A stretch of 64,000 bases of DNA from positions 11,136,996-11,200,995 of the forward strand of contig NC_036457.1 in NCBI RefSeq assembly GCF_002775205.1, in the 5' to 3' direction. The stretch is from Xiphophorus maculatus (lineage: Eukaryota > Chordata > Actinopteri > Cyprinodontiformes > Poeciliidae). Made by a program: the position numbers and the translations under genes. The notes beneath the pieces are model-generated. The model saw nothing but the letters and a program-made list of their open reading frames with translations. It was not told the DNA's origin and did no database searches. Every line of letters starts with the position of its first letter. The first letter of the stretch is position 1. Shown here piece after piece: positions 28,701 through 39,445 of this stretch.

Positions 28701-31700
28701 TATTATATATACTATAAAGTGGAGCATTATAGCAAAAACTGTTATCCTCCACTTGTGAAAGTAAATCTTTTGGACTTCACACTGGCACAATCCTGGCACA
28801 ATTGCAGGCAGGACATGTTAAAAAAAAAAGTTGACAATTTTATTGACCTAACATTGGTTTATTTTGTTTAGGGCTGTGAATCATCCCCAATATCCCTCTG
28901 TGCTTCAAGCTCTGGACATTGAAGACCCCGTTGTGGCCAACTGCCTTATTGATCAAAAAAACATTGAGAGCATTCTTCTTATTAAGGTGAGAAGTCTTTC
29001 GTCCAGAGTGAATGTCCTAATATCTTCACTGGGTGCAAATGTTTAGACAGCTTTAGTTAGACTTGGATAAATCCAACTGAACCAAACATCAGCTGTGTAT
29101 ATAAAGGATTATCTGTAAGAAGGTTTTGGTATTTTTCACGTAAAACTGAAATGTTTCAACAAAATGGTAAGTGTTGTTGTTTTTTCTTATTTGCATTCGT
29201 TATGTGTGTATGTTTTCAGAATCGCACAGAGGCTCGGAGAATAATGCAGGGCAAGAATCCTCCAGCTAACTGCATCCAAGCTTTCTCTAAGGATGGTGAT
29301 CAGATCTTCACTAATCGTAATTACACTTGTGATCAGACCAGACCAAACTACCTCTCAGGGGATGTTGAGGAAGAAATCAGGTGAGTTTCTCAGATTTATA
29401 TGCTCTTTAAGCATGCTTTTTTTGTACAAGAACATAAACATATTTAGCTAAATGCAAAAATACAAAAAAATCAAAGCTGTAATAAATTGATTCCAGGTAT
29501 TTAGAGTTTTATCTATATGTATTTTATCTAAAAGACTGTACTTTAAAACTGTACTTTACCATTCTTATACCCTCTTTCTTTTTCTTTCCCTTTCCTGTTT
29601 TCTGTTTTTTCCATCAGGCATTTACAGAGAGAACTAGAAAACCAGGCAGGTCAGGAAGCTCGTTTCCAGCAACAAATGAGAAAGTTGGATGAAGACATCA
29701 AACACAATGAGGGGCTTCTAAGAAAAGTGCTCTTGGAGCAAAGGACTACCAAAGTAAATTATTTTCCAAATACTTTTTTTCATCTCTTATAATTATTTGC
29801 AAAAAATATGAACAGCTTTTAATATAGAGTAATTAAAAATAGATATTTATTCCAGGTTCTTTTAAAATAGCCACAATTGTTATGAATAAATTCCGGTATA
29901 AAATGTTTAAAATATATTTCTACTACAAGCTGTATCTAATTTAATGCCTCACTTTGCTTATTTATTTTAGGATAAGGCCACCAAGCTCCAGTTTGAGTTG
30001 ACAGACCTAGAGAATGTGGAAGAGCCTCAGTCAGAGGACCTCAGGCCGCTGGTAGGAACAGATTACGTTTCTGCCTTCACACATACATAAAAACCTTTAG
30101 ATGTGTTATCCAGCGGTTGCAGGCTCGTAGTGTTAAACTGTTATATTTTGTCTGTCTCAGGAGGAAGAGCTTCAAGAGATTGTTACAAAGATTTCATTCA
30201 AGCGTGCTGAGTACGAGGAAGCTAAAACCAAAATGGCCAACCTGAAGGCAGATTATGACAGAGCAGACCAGGAATACAAGCAGCACAAAGAGAACATAAG
30301 CACCATCACTGAGGAGGCTGATTCAGTAAAGGTAATGATTCTGGTTGGAGGCAGACAAAAATGGCTTGGGGGGTCTTCAAAAATTACCTGCATTCATGTT
30401 CTACTGCAGGATGAGCTGAGTAAAACTGACCAGGAGGTGACGAAGTGCAAACATCACAAGAAACACTACGATGACAAACGCAGTGCCCATCTCCGCAACA
30501 TTCACACTCTTGAAGCTCAACTGAAAAACAAGGAGGAAGACCTTGCGGTACGTGGGATTGTCAGTATATGGTATTGATTAACAAGTGGCTGCGAGACAAT
30601 TGGTTGTCCAGCTGGTTTAAAGCAAAAAATAAAATTAAATGGTTTCAACAACAATTAGTTTAGACACAGGGATAAAAAGCTAAGCAATGTTTTAAATGTA
30701 CTACTTTTGTTTTGTTTTTACTGAAAATCTTAAGTATTATAGTTGGAAAAAAATAAATAAATCAAACACAGACTTAGTTTCTACATCAACAGACATCCCT
30801 GAACTCCTCCAAGCCCGATATCCAATAACGCTGCTGCACGTATGAAACGTTTTGACTGTTACTATCATTGTAAACCAGTGGCATACATAAAGACTATATG
30901 CTATATATTGTCTTTATATATTATATAAAGACAATATATAGCATATAGTCTTTATTTGTGACTATGTTGTTTTGAACAATGGCAGTTAAACCACACTGAT
31001 TTTGTTTCTTCAAGTGCAACTACAACATGCTGCATTTACATATGGCATCATTCCCAGATCCAAGTTTTGATTTCCAAGACAAATTAAATGCAGGATTAGT
31101 CTGATGACTTGACCACTTAGCTACAGCTTGCATCTTTTTCCTCAGATGAGCATTTCTTGTTGCCCATATTAGCCTCTTGTTTCTGTTTCTCCTTTATGTT
31201 TTTGTGCATGCAAACTGCTTGTCTAGGCGACACTCCACACACCTCAACTTTTTGTTTTTTTAATGGCTGCCTTTTTTTCAACCTAGGTCTCTGTTGCTAA
31301 GGCTTCTGAGATTTGTCCAGAACGCCTTGAAGTTCGTCGAACTGCCAAAAGTATTGACAGTGAAATTAATCGTCTCAAAGTCAAGATCACAACTCAGCAG
31401 GAACAACAAGGGGACCGCGAGGAGATTGTGAGGTAATAGCTTCATGTTTTACAATTGCTTCTCAAGGATTGTATTTGGGAACCACTGCCATGTACAATTT
31501 CCACTTTTACTTGACAGAATGCAATTCTGACAACACACCAGAATACTAGTTCTAATAATTTTGTTTTTATACTCTTTTGTCTAGGCAATATCATGAGGCT
31601 TTAGAGAGCTACAAGAATATGTCTCAGCAAATGAGGAGCCTGAACAGCTTCATCAGAAGTCTGGATAACGTCATGAACTACAGACTCCAGGTTTACGCTG

Positions 31701-34587
31701 ATCTCAGAAAGTAAGTCATGACGCCGCCTTTGTTCATTAAGCAGTGATGCACTACATTTACATGGAAATATTTTAATGTTTGACAGAGCATTTCCTTTGT
31801 ACTTCCAAAAGAAAAATATTAATTAACTTTTGTTTTAGATACTCTTATTTTTCCTCTGGGTGCTTTTTTTTATTTACAATTGTTAATTTTTCCACATTAG
31901 ATTCCTCTCAGCCCGTTGTAAATACTACTTTAATAGTATGCTGGCTCAGAGAGGCTATAGTGGAAGCATGACGTTTGACCACAAGAATGAGACCTTGACC
32001 ATCTCGGTAAGCAGCTTTCGTTTGTTTGCTTCAGCCTCAAGTTTGTATTCAGAAAGAGATGCACCAAGAGATTGGCACTGCTTGTTGGGTTCATGAATCT
32101 CTTTCACTGTTTTTTCGAGGATCAGCATCAGAGATGTTAGGGAACCACTGGTGTCACAAGTGTCAACTATATTCTAACTTTGCTTTTGTCTTAAAACAGT
32201 TTCAAAAGCCCATTTTTTTCTCAGAAACTTCCCTCACACAGAAGTAGAATGAGGTTGCCTCTGGTCTTTTGTAAGTTCAGCTCAAAACATGAGAATATCC
32301 AAAAATGCTCACTATTTTTTGTCACTTATATTAGAGTGAAACTAATATGTTGCATAGATTTATTACAGGTTGAAATATTTCAAGTTTTTACTTCTAGTAA
32401 ATCAGAAGCCATAATCTTACTGAATGCATGAATTACTACATTGATGTTGCATTGAGGTGATTAACCTGTGGTACTGCTGAGGAGTGGTGAAAGTTAGTGG
32501 TGGTTTTTATTATCTGATCATTAGCATAATAAACAACAAATAAAGCCCTGATGTATTTCACTCTGTGTTCAATGAAGTGATGAGTTTCAGATTCTGATTC
32601 AGATATAAGCTCGGTTTGGCAGGAACGACCACAAATTTGACTGTTTGGGAGTCGCCATTGAGATGTACCAGCGAGACTCTAAGGCCTGACCTGAAACAAT
32701 CATTATCTGAACTGGTTCCCCCTTTACTGCCGCTAGATGGCTGGCTATCTCAATTTCTCTTGGATGTCATGTGAACAAGTTGCTCTGGTCCCACTCCCGT
32801 ACCCTTCCCATGACATCTGTGGATCTGACCCAAAGCGCTAGCAAGCAAACAAACAGGCTCTTGCTGTTTGTTTGCCTTTTCTTTGGATGGGCTGTACTGA
32901 AAAGAAATTTTGTTGTGCTTCTGTACAATGACAGTAAAGGCATTCTGATTCTGAAATAAGCGACAAAAGGATCAAATGCAGTCAGAATTTTGAATTTATT
33001 TAAATTTTTTGTTTTTTTACTTGTAAGTAATTTGATCTTTTATAGCAGAAAGACTAGAAAATTTACAGTGCTAATCCAATATTCTGGTTGATATACCTAC
33101 ATTTAACTATAATATGTAAAAAATTTGTAGCACTTTCTTTTGTTTGTTTCAGTTGTGAAGTCTAACTACAGTTAACAGAATAAGTTTTTGGCAGTTTTGT
33201 TTATTATAGTTTGGTTCCACTGCTTTTTACATATTAAGTCGTTAATTCAAAAATTCAAAAACACTTTCTTGATCCCAAAGGGAAAGTCAATAAATAAAAT
33301 GACCTCAGACAATGAATTTTCTGCACAAACCTGACATGGTTGATTTATTTTTTTTCCCACTCCTATTCAGGTCCAGCCAGGCCAAGGTAACAAAGCGGAT
33401 CTGAGTGACATGCGTTCTCTGTCTGGAGGCGAGCGCTCCTTCTCCACTGTTTGTTTTGTCCTCTCTCTCTGGGCAATCACAGAGTCGCCTTTCCGCTGCC
33501 TTGATGAGTTTGATGTTTACATGGTAATGTCATACAGTTTTATTGACATTTGTTGTTTGTTTGTATGCCAATTATGTGGCATGATGACAAGGGGAGAGTA
33601 ACATGAACTATATCAACTTTTTCATGTGTTAGGCCCAACATAAAGGAGCCTGACATGTCTACAAGTTCAGAACATAGCTGGCTAACAAAGTTTACTTTGT
33701 ATCATTTAGTAATTATAGATCTGATCGAACAGATATCACATGTGTGGTTCGTCCCTCCTAACATTTCATCCATTTATTGTATCTGGCTTTTTCTGGTGCA
33801 GAATTATGATGCATCCGACATTAAAGTCGGATAAATTGCGACGTGACTTCTCAGTCTGCAGACGCTTTGAAAACTATTGAGTGTGTTTGATTTAGTACCA
33901 CATGGAAGTGACACAAATCTGACCTTTTTGGAGGGGGGCTGATATGATTGGCTGTGTAGACTGCCATCAAAAAGTCGGACGTGGGTCATGTGCATGCTGT
34001 GTGAACGAGTGGATGGGCCACTTGTTTCTCCAGCTTAATGCAAAAAAGTATTTTAATACAATAAAAAAAATCATTATTATGATTATTAAAATAAATTATT
34101 AGCCAATTTATCTCTAACCTACCAGAATTTGCAGCATAACTTGGTCTAAGATGTAAAACAATAAACTGGACTCCATTCTTCTTTTGCTCTTTTAGGACAT
34201 GGTGAACAGGAGGATATCGATGGACATGATGCTGAAAGTAGCTGCCAGTCAACGTTACAGACAGTTCATTTTCCTCACGCCCCAGTACATGAGGTAAACA
34301 TCAGAACCATTTCTTTGTATGCAACTCAGATCAACTCCACCCACACCTTTTGACTGTCTTACTTTCTTGTGTCTTAAATGATGTTTGGTAGAACCGCTTA
34401 ACTGAAATGACACTACTTTAAGAACTTTGTCTCATTCTTTTAAAGTACAAAGCAACTTAAAATCTTGTCAATATTTTTGTTGCTTTCTTTCCTGCTCAGT
34501 TCTCTTCCGGTGAGCAAAACCATCCGTATCCTCCGCCTAAAGGACCCTGACCGAGGGCAGAACAACTTTCGCAATGAAGAGCAGTGA
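22050..34587 (+). CDS. SMC6: SMC6, structural maintenance of chromosomes 6, complete 26-exon model
   Basis: SMC6 pairs with SMC5 in the SMC5/6 complex, a nuclear ATPase for recombination repair and stalled forks. Coding exons: 22050-22190, 22892-23027, 23402-23507, 24309-24445, 24537-24598, 24739-24819, 24984-25085, 25480-25599, 25770-25868, 26096-26242, 26833-26921, 27012-27176, 27550-27728, 27841-28042, 28872-28986, 29220-29380, 29618-29753, 29971-30051, 30161-30331, 30410-30547, 31287-31432, 31585-31710, 31901-32006, 33371-33523, 34196-34293, 34500-34587. All phases join to 1094 residues (human 1091). The acidic N-tail is followed by Walker A GNNGSGKS at 89-96, coiled coil, hinge at about 460-680 ([12 protein letters not shown] onward), second coiled coil, signature LSGGERS near 999 and Walker B CLDEFD near 1024-1029. 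Exon 8 ends at a GC donor (TTG|GCAAGT). The start codon fits the family's short charged N-terminus. Confidence 0.97.
22545..22810 (-). mobile_element. Tc1/mariner fragment (family C), internally deleted
   Basis: In SMC6 intron 1. The left part reads GGGCTTTGACTGGGTTATTCTGACACATGAG, matching the element at 15780-15805. The right part ends ATGTTGGTCTATCACATAAAAT, the complement of that element's left end. The transposase interior is missing. Confidence 0.65.
23508..24308 (+). other. SMC6 intron 3
   Basis: About 800 bases. The part 23640-23900 is less AT-rich and could be an old repeat, which I cannot name. No exon seen. Confidence 0.4.
25629..25699. repeat. (TA)n microsatellite in SMC6 intron 8
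   Basis: About 70 bases of uninterrupted TA, starting 30 bases after the end of exon 8, whose donor is GCAAGT. This puts a TA hairpin close to a non-canonical donor. Confidence 0.97.
25969..26012. repeat. Two adjacent short-loop hairpins
   Basis: Arms 25969-25977/25981-25989 (9 bp, loop TGC) are followed directly by 25991-25999/26004-26012 (9 bp, loop of 4). They are in SMC6 intron 9 and share no sequence with each other. Confidence 0.85.
26243..26832 (+). other. SMC6 intron 10
   Basis: About 590 bases, moderately AT-rich; no exon, RNA gene or repeat recognised. Confidence 0.5.
27299..27376. mobile_element. Minimal 78-bp Tc1-derived MITE with TA target duplication
   Basis: The ends CAGTACAGACCAAA and TTTGGTCTGTACTG are inverted repeats extending about 32 bases with about three mismatches, around a 14-base centre. 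TA dinucleotides flank both sides (27297-27298 and 27377-27378). The sequence matches the well-known CAGTACAGACCAAAAGTTTGG terminus of fish Tc1 elements. Nothing but the two termini remains. It lies in SMC6 intron 12. Confidence 0.88.
28043..28871 (+). other. SMC6 intron 14
   Basis: About 830 bases, with a 14-bp perfect inverted repeat at 28388-28401/28406-28419 (loop TATG). The pyrimidine-rich stretch around 28550-28650 is non-coding. Confidence 0.5.
30887..30955. repeat. Perfect 32-bp inverted repeat, 5-base loop
   Basis: Arms 30887-30918 and 30924-30955 are exact reverse complements around a 5-base centre, in SMC6 intron 20. It is the longest perfect hairpin I found. There is no target duplication and no known transposon terminus. 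Confidence 0.97.
32580..32960 (+). repeat. Interspersed repeat, possibly a LINE 3' tail
   Basis: In SMC6 intron 23. It ends in AATTTTGTTGTGCTTCTGTACAATGACAGTAAAGGCATTCTGATTCTGA, a tail type frequent in fish retroelements, and a matching CAGATTCTGATTCAGAT lies at its other end (32589). That end may be a target or tail duplication. No reverse transcriptase is present. Confidence 0.5.
33241..33305 (+). repeat. Interspersed repeat tail, second copy
   Basis: AACACTTTCTTGATCCCAAAGGGAAAGTCAATAAATAAAAT matches the repeat tail near 18446-18500. Confidence 0.5.
33524..34195 (+). other. SMC6 intron 24
   Basis: About 670 bases between the Walker B exon and exon 25. I see no repeat or exon. Confidence 0.5.
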
Positions 34588-34643
34588 TACTCTCCATTGC
34601 GATGTTGAACTGGCTAATGTAATGTAAAGTGTTCAGTTCGTAA

Positions 34644-34649
34644 AATAAA
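34644..34649 (+). terminator. SMC6 polyadenylation signal
   Basis: AATAAA 57 bases after the SMC6 stop. Other AATAAA words near 34896, 35230, 35276 and 35445 could give longer 3' UTRs. Confidence 0.55.
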
Positions 34650-35744
34650 AAAAACAGCTGCATTAAAAGTTGAGGTTATGATCAATGCAACTGCTTGAAC
34701 CAGAACAAGCTACAGCTTCAGTTTCTGGAACACAGTGGCATCTAGTGGTGAAATACTGACTGAATACCATTAAACAAATTAGACAAAACAAAATATAAAT
34801 TGCCTGTTTATATTTCTAAAGTAAAGTGTTTTTTTCTGTAAAAGTTTTTTTTTCTTGCAGTTTTACTATTGTATAAAGAATTGTTGGATTAAAAAAATAA
34901 AGAAGCCAAAATTGATTTTAGATGTGTACAATGTTGCACATTTTTCTTATGTTGGTTATATAAGAAATAGGTCTGATATGCGCTTAAGCTTTTAATGTTA
35001 ATTATTCATTTGTATTTTACTTGTAATTATTTAAAGACGATTTTGGTGGGATTTTGAATATGGCGATACGACACAAATGCCTACATTTCTAAGTTAATTG
35101 AAGTTTTTGACCTTTTCACTTTAACAATTGTACAGATTTTGCAGCAGAGAGAAGTTTTGTAGTTTTTAGTGTTTTCAACGTGACTTTCAACAGGTCATTG
35201 TACTTTCTGCTCAAGTACGCTTCTCTTACAGCTGCATTCACTTTTATGAATAATAAACTTTTACATTGTAGCATAGAATAAAGATTGCTGTTAGTTTTGT
35301 AACATTTTGCCGTCAGTTGTTTAAAAGGTTGGTCACATTTCAGATTTGTAAACAGTCATATTTGTAGCATTTTCTTCAAGATCTCATTTCTTTTCAGTGG
35401 ATGTGTAATTTATCTCAGGTTAAATATTTTTGAAGCTACAAAACAATAAAGTTTGTAAACTGTTCTGCAAATGTGTATTGGTGTTTTTGTATTTGTGTTT
35501 TTGAATAATTCTGACTGGAAGAGATAGAGATGCAAAACTGAGGTGGAAAAAATTCTTGACATAACTTTGTTGTGCTGCCACCTTAAAGAAGGACAATATT
35601 ACAGGTAGAATTATAATGGAATAGTTTAAGGTCAGTCGCTTCACAAAATCCCCAATTTGTATTTTGAGTAAAAGTTGATATAAAAGCAAAAAATTATGTT
35701 GAGAAGTGCTCTGTGTTGAAAGGAACATCGCCCATTTTAACTTG

Positions 35745-35860
35745 GCAACCCTAAAAAATGGGGTTGCTATTTCTTAGGGTCACTAAGAACCCTAAGAAAC
35801 TGGCATGTAGTTTTGATGTGTCAAAAACTATGATGTGTCATAGTTTTTGACACATCAAAA
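35745..35860. repeat. Three consecutive hairpins
   Basis: Arms 35745-35751/35761-35767 (7 bp), 35770-35780/35789-35799 (11 bp) and 35811-35833/35838-35860 (23 bp, perfect, loop TGTG). The three follow one another with almost no gap and are unrelated in sequence. They lie between SMC6 and the C1orf115-like gene. Confidence 0.9.
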
Positions 35861-35876
35861 CATATTCATGTTCTAA

Positions 35877-36020
35877 TTGCCTAGGCAAAGTCCAGACCTA
35901 AATCTTATTGTGAATCTGTAGCAGGACTTGGAAAAAAATGTCTTCACAGATCCTGAAGTTTAAGGGAAATAAATATTCTTGCAAGACACTGAAAGCACAT
36001 ATAGAGCAATCCAGACCCTC
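35877..36020 (+). mobile_element. Tc1 transposase 3' fragment
   Basis: The words GCCTAGGCAAAGTCCAGACCTAAATC and TTGTGAATCTGTAGCAGGACTTG match the Tc1 region coding for the P-D-L-N-P-I-E motif. Nonsense after about 35960. Confidence 0.55.
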
Positions 36021-36508
36021 TTGTGCACAAGACCAGAGATGTTAACCAGTATATTGTTTTTGGATTATTAATATAAACACTTATTAGTTTACTTAAAGGA
36101 TTCACATACATTTTTCTTCTGCTGTAAATGGTTTTATTGAAAGCTGTAAAAAATAATTTATTGGTTTTGAATTTATTTTTTGGCAGGTTTAGGAAAAATG
36201 CACTAGCCTACTTACATATAACAATATTAACTGCACATGGCCTTAATTCTGGTCGCTGTGCTGTATGCTTCAGAATAATGGTCACTTTGATTAAAACGTG
36301 GCACTTGACGATGCTCTTTCGAGGTCAGCTTTGTGAGGAGAAGGGATTTGCACCTTTAAGGGCTGTATGCCAAATCCCCCCGACCCCCCAACACCACTGG
36401 AATGCATTTCAGCCTGATGCACGTAACATTAGTTGACAACATAGCTGACCTCCCAGAGGAAACTGGTGCTTCTCCTAACATCTCCCAAATCTGCAACCAG
36501 GAGACAAC

Positions 36509-37929
36509 ATGAAGCCCAAATCTTTTCCATCCCGACTGTTTGACAGGAATTCAGCAGGAGTGTCGGGTGAAAGGAGGAATAGTTGTGCAGCAAAATATCA
36601 ACGACATGTTGACTCTGTGGATCAACCACCTTCTGATGGCAGCAGTCCAAATGAGAAAGCCAAAAAAGACCTAAACCTTGCCTTTTTGCCAGAGAGGTAT
36701 GAACCACTGATAGATGATGAGGCTAAAGAAGAGAAGAAAAAGAGGAAGAAAGAAAACTACAAGAAAGTAAAAAAGGTATGTATTGTGTATTTTAACTAAA
36801 CTAAAGCTGACGATTACTGTTTATATATCGCAACAAAGAGGAGTGTGCAGCACACTTTTGAGTTTTAAAGATTTCCATACACATCTGCTAAATTTCATTT
36901 GATCATATTTTGATTATGATTCTTTCACATCAGATGATATATTAAAAATGGTCAGATATCTTTGTAGATTAATGAACTTGTTTACAAAATTTGCCCTCAT
37001 AACCCTGTGGAGAGAAAGTCAAATAAGTAAAAAGAAAATTAAATATAAATATAGATATAGTAGATTTTATTTATAAGGCATTTTACATCTTTAATGCTCA
37101 AAGGACAAAATCAAAACAAGCAATTGCAATATATAAAAATAATCAAATAAATGAATGAATAAAAAAATCCTATATGACCACAGCAATCAGATGCTACAAT
37201 AAAGTTTTGAAGAACCTTGTATGAGTTATAATTGCCAAAGTAACCTCATTGAGAAAAATAGGAGCTGTACTTGCACAGTGCGATGCAAGATTAAAGTTGT
37301 TAAGAAACTGACTTAATCTTTGGCAAAAAGATACTTCTCATTGTGAAATCCAGATCAGGCTTCTTTGATGGAGATTTGATAGCTACAGTGTATTTATGTA
37401 GCTATCAAATCTACATAAATTTGATAGCTACATATCCAACCTGAAGATTGTCTGCTTAAATCTATGGTTTCTTGTTCAACTCCACTAGTAGATAGAGTTA
37501 TACTCAGTTCATCCTGTTTCTGCTGTAGTCGGTCAGCCCTTTCCTGTCCAGGATGGTGAGACAATGGAGTTCTCAGGACGTTTTGTGTTGATGTTGCAGT
37601 CAGGACGAAAACGAGCTTCTCTTCCTGCTGCTGTTATTGTGCCACAAAGGAATATATATACATCCTTGAAAACTAAGTCTTGTCCTTATGTTATTTTAAC
37701 CTATTTGTCTTGAAGCCACTGGTAGGGCTAAGTTAATGGTGACACCCTTGTGTTGAAAAACAACTTTTTGATGACTTTCTTCTATATCCAGAATGTTGGA
37801 AAGGCACTTCGCACCACCTGGAAGTGTCTGATGCTCGGTCTGTACAACTTCGCCCTCGCCTACTCCACTCCCATCGCAGCAGCAGCAACTTTTGTTCCGG
37901 ATTTTCACCCCAGCAGAGACAGGACATGA
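36509..37929 (+). CDS. C1orf115: C1orf115-like / required-for-drug-induced-death (RDD1) family protein
   Basis: Two coding exons, 36509-36775 and 37792-37929, joined in phase 0 across a GT-AG intron, coding 134 residues. The N-terminal half is polar. LAFLPERYEPL (about residues 57-67) is followed by a lysine-rich stretch KEEKKKRKKENYKKVKK, then NVGKALRTTWKCLMLGLYNF and ALAYSTPIAAAATFV, a single hydrophobic segment near 99-120. Human C1orf115 has the same order: ALLPERYEPL, basic stretch, KNVGK, and a hydrophobic GLQGFAAAYSAPFA-type segment in about 142 residues. The human protein has been linked to drug sensitivity; the role here is inferred from the family. The ATG was chosen as the first in frame. 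Whether this is the direct orthologue or a fish paralogue is open. Confidence 0.78.
36776..37791 (+). other. Intron of the C1orf115-like gene, with a three-arm inverted repeat
   Basis: About 1 kb intron. A 14-base word ATTTGATAGCTACA occurs at 37374-37387, inverted at 37397-37410, and again direct at 37419-37432. No exon seen. Confidence 0.7.
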
Positions 37930-39330
37930 GCTACGCTACAAGGATGCCGCCTTTGGAGTTTGCTGTAAATAGTTGTAACCTTGGGACCTTGACCAAACTC
38001 TCTGTATTTTCTTAGGTTGTTGTATTTTAAAAAATATATAACCGTATTTTTGTCTTTTTGATTTTTTTTATATATAAATTCCGCATATTTGGACTTGTTA
38101 TGCTTAAATTTCAATGTACTGTACAGCATAATATTTAAGAATAGAATACATAGAGGATTCCCCCGCCCCACACACTCACACAATTTTGTTGTTTCCATAT
38201 GTTTAATCAAGTCTCCTGCTGCAGGATAGCAGTAGCAGGTTATGTATTTTTGTGGATATAGATATTTAGAAATAGAAAAAGTTTAACAAAAAAGTGATTA
38301 ACAGTATGTTGTACTGGAACAGACTCTTTGAACTCTACTTACCTAATTAAGCAGGAAGTGAGAATAGACTTTTTCTTTCAAACAGCCTTATATAACTGCA
38401 TACACCTGACCAAAGATACCATATATGGAAATGAGCAATCGCACATTTTATCAATTTTAAATATTTTTTATGCAACTTGTGCCCTAGAATTACATTAATA
38501 CACAATTGTTTTGGGTGGGCTAGAGTGTGCAATGTGTTCACATGCTGGGAAATCTCATAGAAGATGTGAAGTTTAGCAAAGTTGATGAAGAAGCGCAGAG
38601 AAGGCACTGAAGAAGAAGAAGAGAAGATGTCCTGTATTTTTATAGATCAGGAGAAACCTTAGGAGGAGCTCTGAAGTCAGTTGAGGTGCAGGACATGCAT
38701 GAAAGTGATTAGAAACATATATACCTTTAATAACATGCACAAGGACAGTGAAACAGTGGTGAGATATGTGATAGGAGTTAGAAATGCAAAGTCGGCGAGG
38801 TATTGCATCAGCGATCATGACTGAAGGATGAGGTTCTATGAATAATGATGTCAGAAATTGCTATTGTGCTCTCTAGTGACAACTGTGGTTTGCTTTAGAG
38901 AAAGGGAGCACAGCTCCAGTCCTCTAGAGCCATTACTGTCAGCTGATAGAAGAAACTTTTTTATTATTATTATTTATTGTATGCAGCAATATAAACTAAA
39001 TTTGTTTTTATGTTACATATTGAAAACTTGTTAGAGGTATTAACTTTTGTTGTTTGTAATATAGGTTTTAGGTCTAAGTCAGATTTTGTGTAGTAAAAGA
39101 CAAAACTGTCTATTGATTGTTTTGTGGTGCTTAGCTGCACTCTATGTCGTATATTAAAACTAATTTAAAAAATATTTAGCTTAACTTTCGTTTTTTATTA
39201 TTTTACCTATTTAATCATTTTGCAACTGTGTAACAATTTTTCATATTTTCACGTTTCAAACATTTAAAGAACTTTTGTAAAACAATTAAAACAAATCAAA
39301 AAAGACAATTGTGAAGACTTATTCACGTTT
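37930..39330. other. Intergenic region between C1orf115-like gene and TMEM18
   Basis: Holds the 3' UTR of the upstream gene and AT-rich DNA. At 38905-38940 CACAGCTCCAGTCCTCTAGAGCC resembles the end of the MITE-like repeat at 40575-40800. No further gene seen. Confidence 0.5.
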
Positions 39331-39445
39331 ACACTTTGAAGAAAGCTGATTGGCTGGATGTCTGTGACCTCATCCGCCCCATTCGCATTTCCGTTTTCTT
39401 TTACCTTCAGCTAAGCTATGCGGTTAGCTTAGTCTTTTTTTGAAG
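39331..39445 (+). promoter_or_regulatory. TMEM18 proximal promoter and 5' UTR
   Basis: An inverted CCAAT box (CTGATTGGCTG) lies at 39347-39357, followed by CATCCGCCCCATTCGCATTTCCG, which is GC-rich for this region. These lie 50-100 bases before the TMEM18 ATG. No TATA box is seen. Assignment is by position. Confidence 0.5.

Noticed and set aside
28533-28871. 112-codon plus open frame
   Set aside because: Lies wholly in SMC6 intron 14, over a pyrimidine-rich stretch, and ends at the exon 15 acceptor.
35420-35728. 102-codon minus open frame downstream of SMC6
   Set aside because: Low-complexity composition, no splice support, lies in a probable 3' UTR or intergenic DNA.
36429-36707. 92-codon minus open frame
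   Set aside because: Antisense to the first exon of the C1orf115-like gene, whose identity is supported by family motifs.
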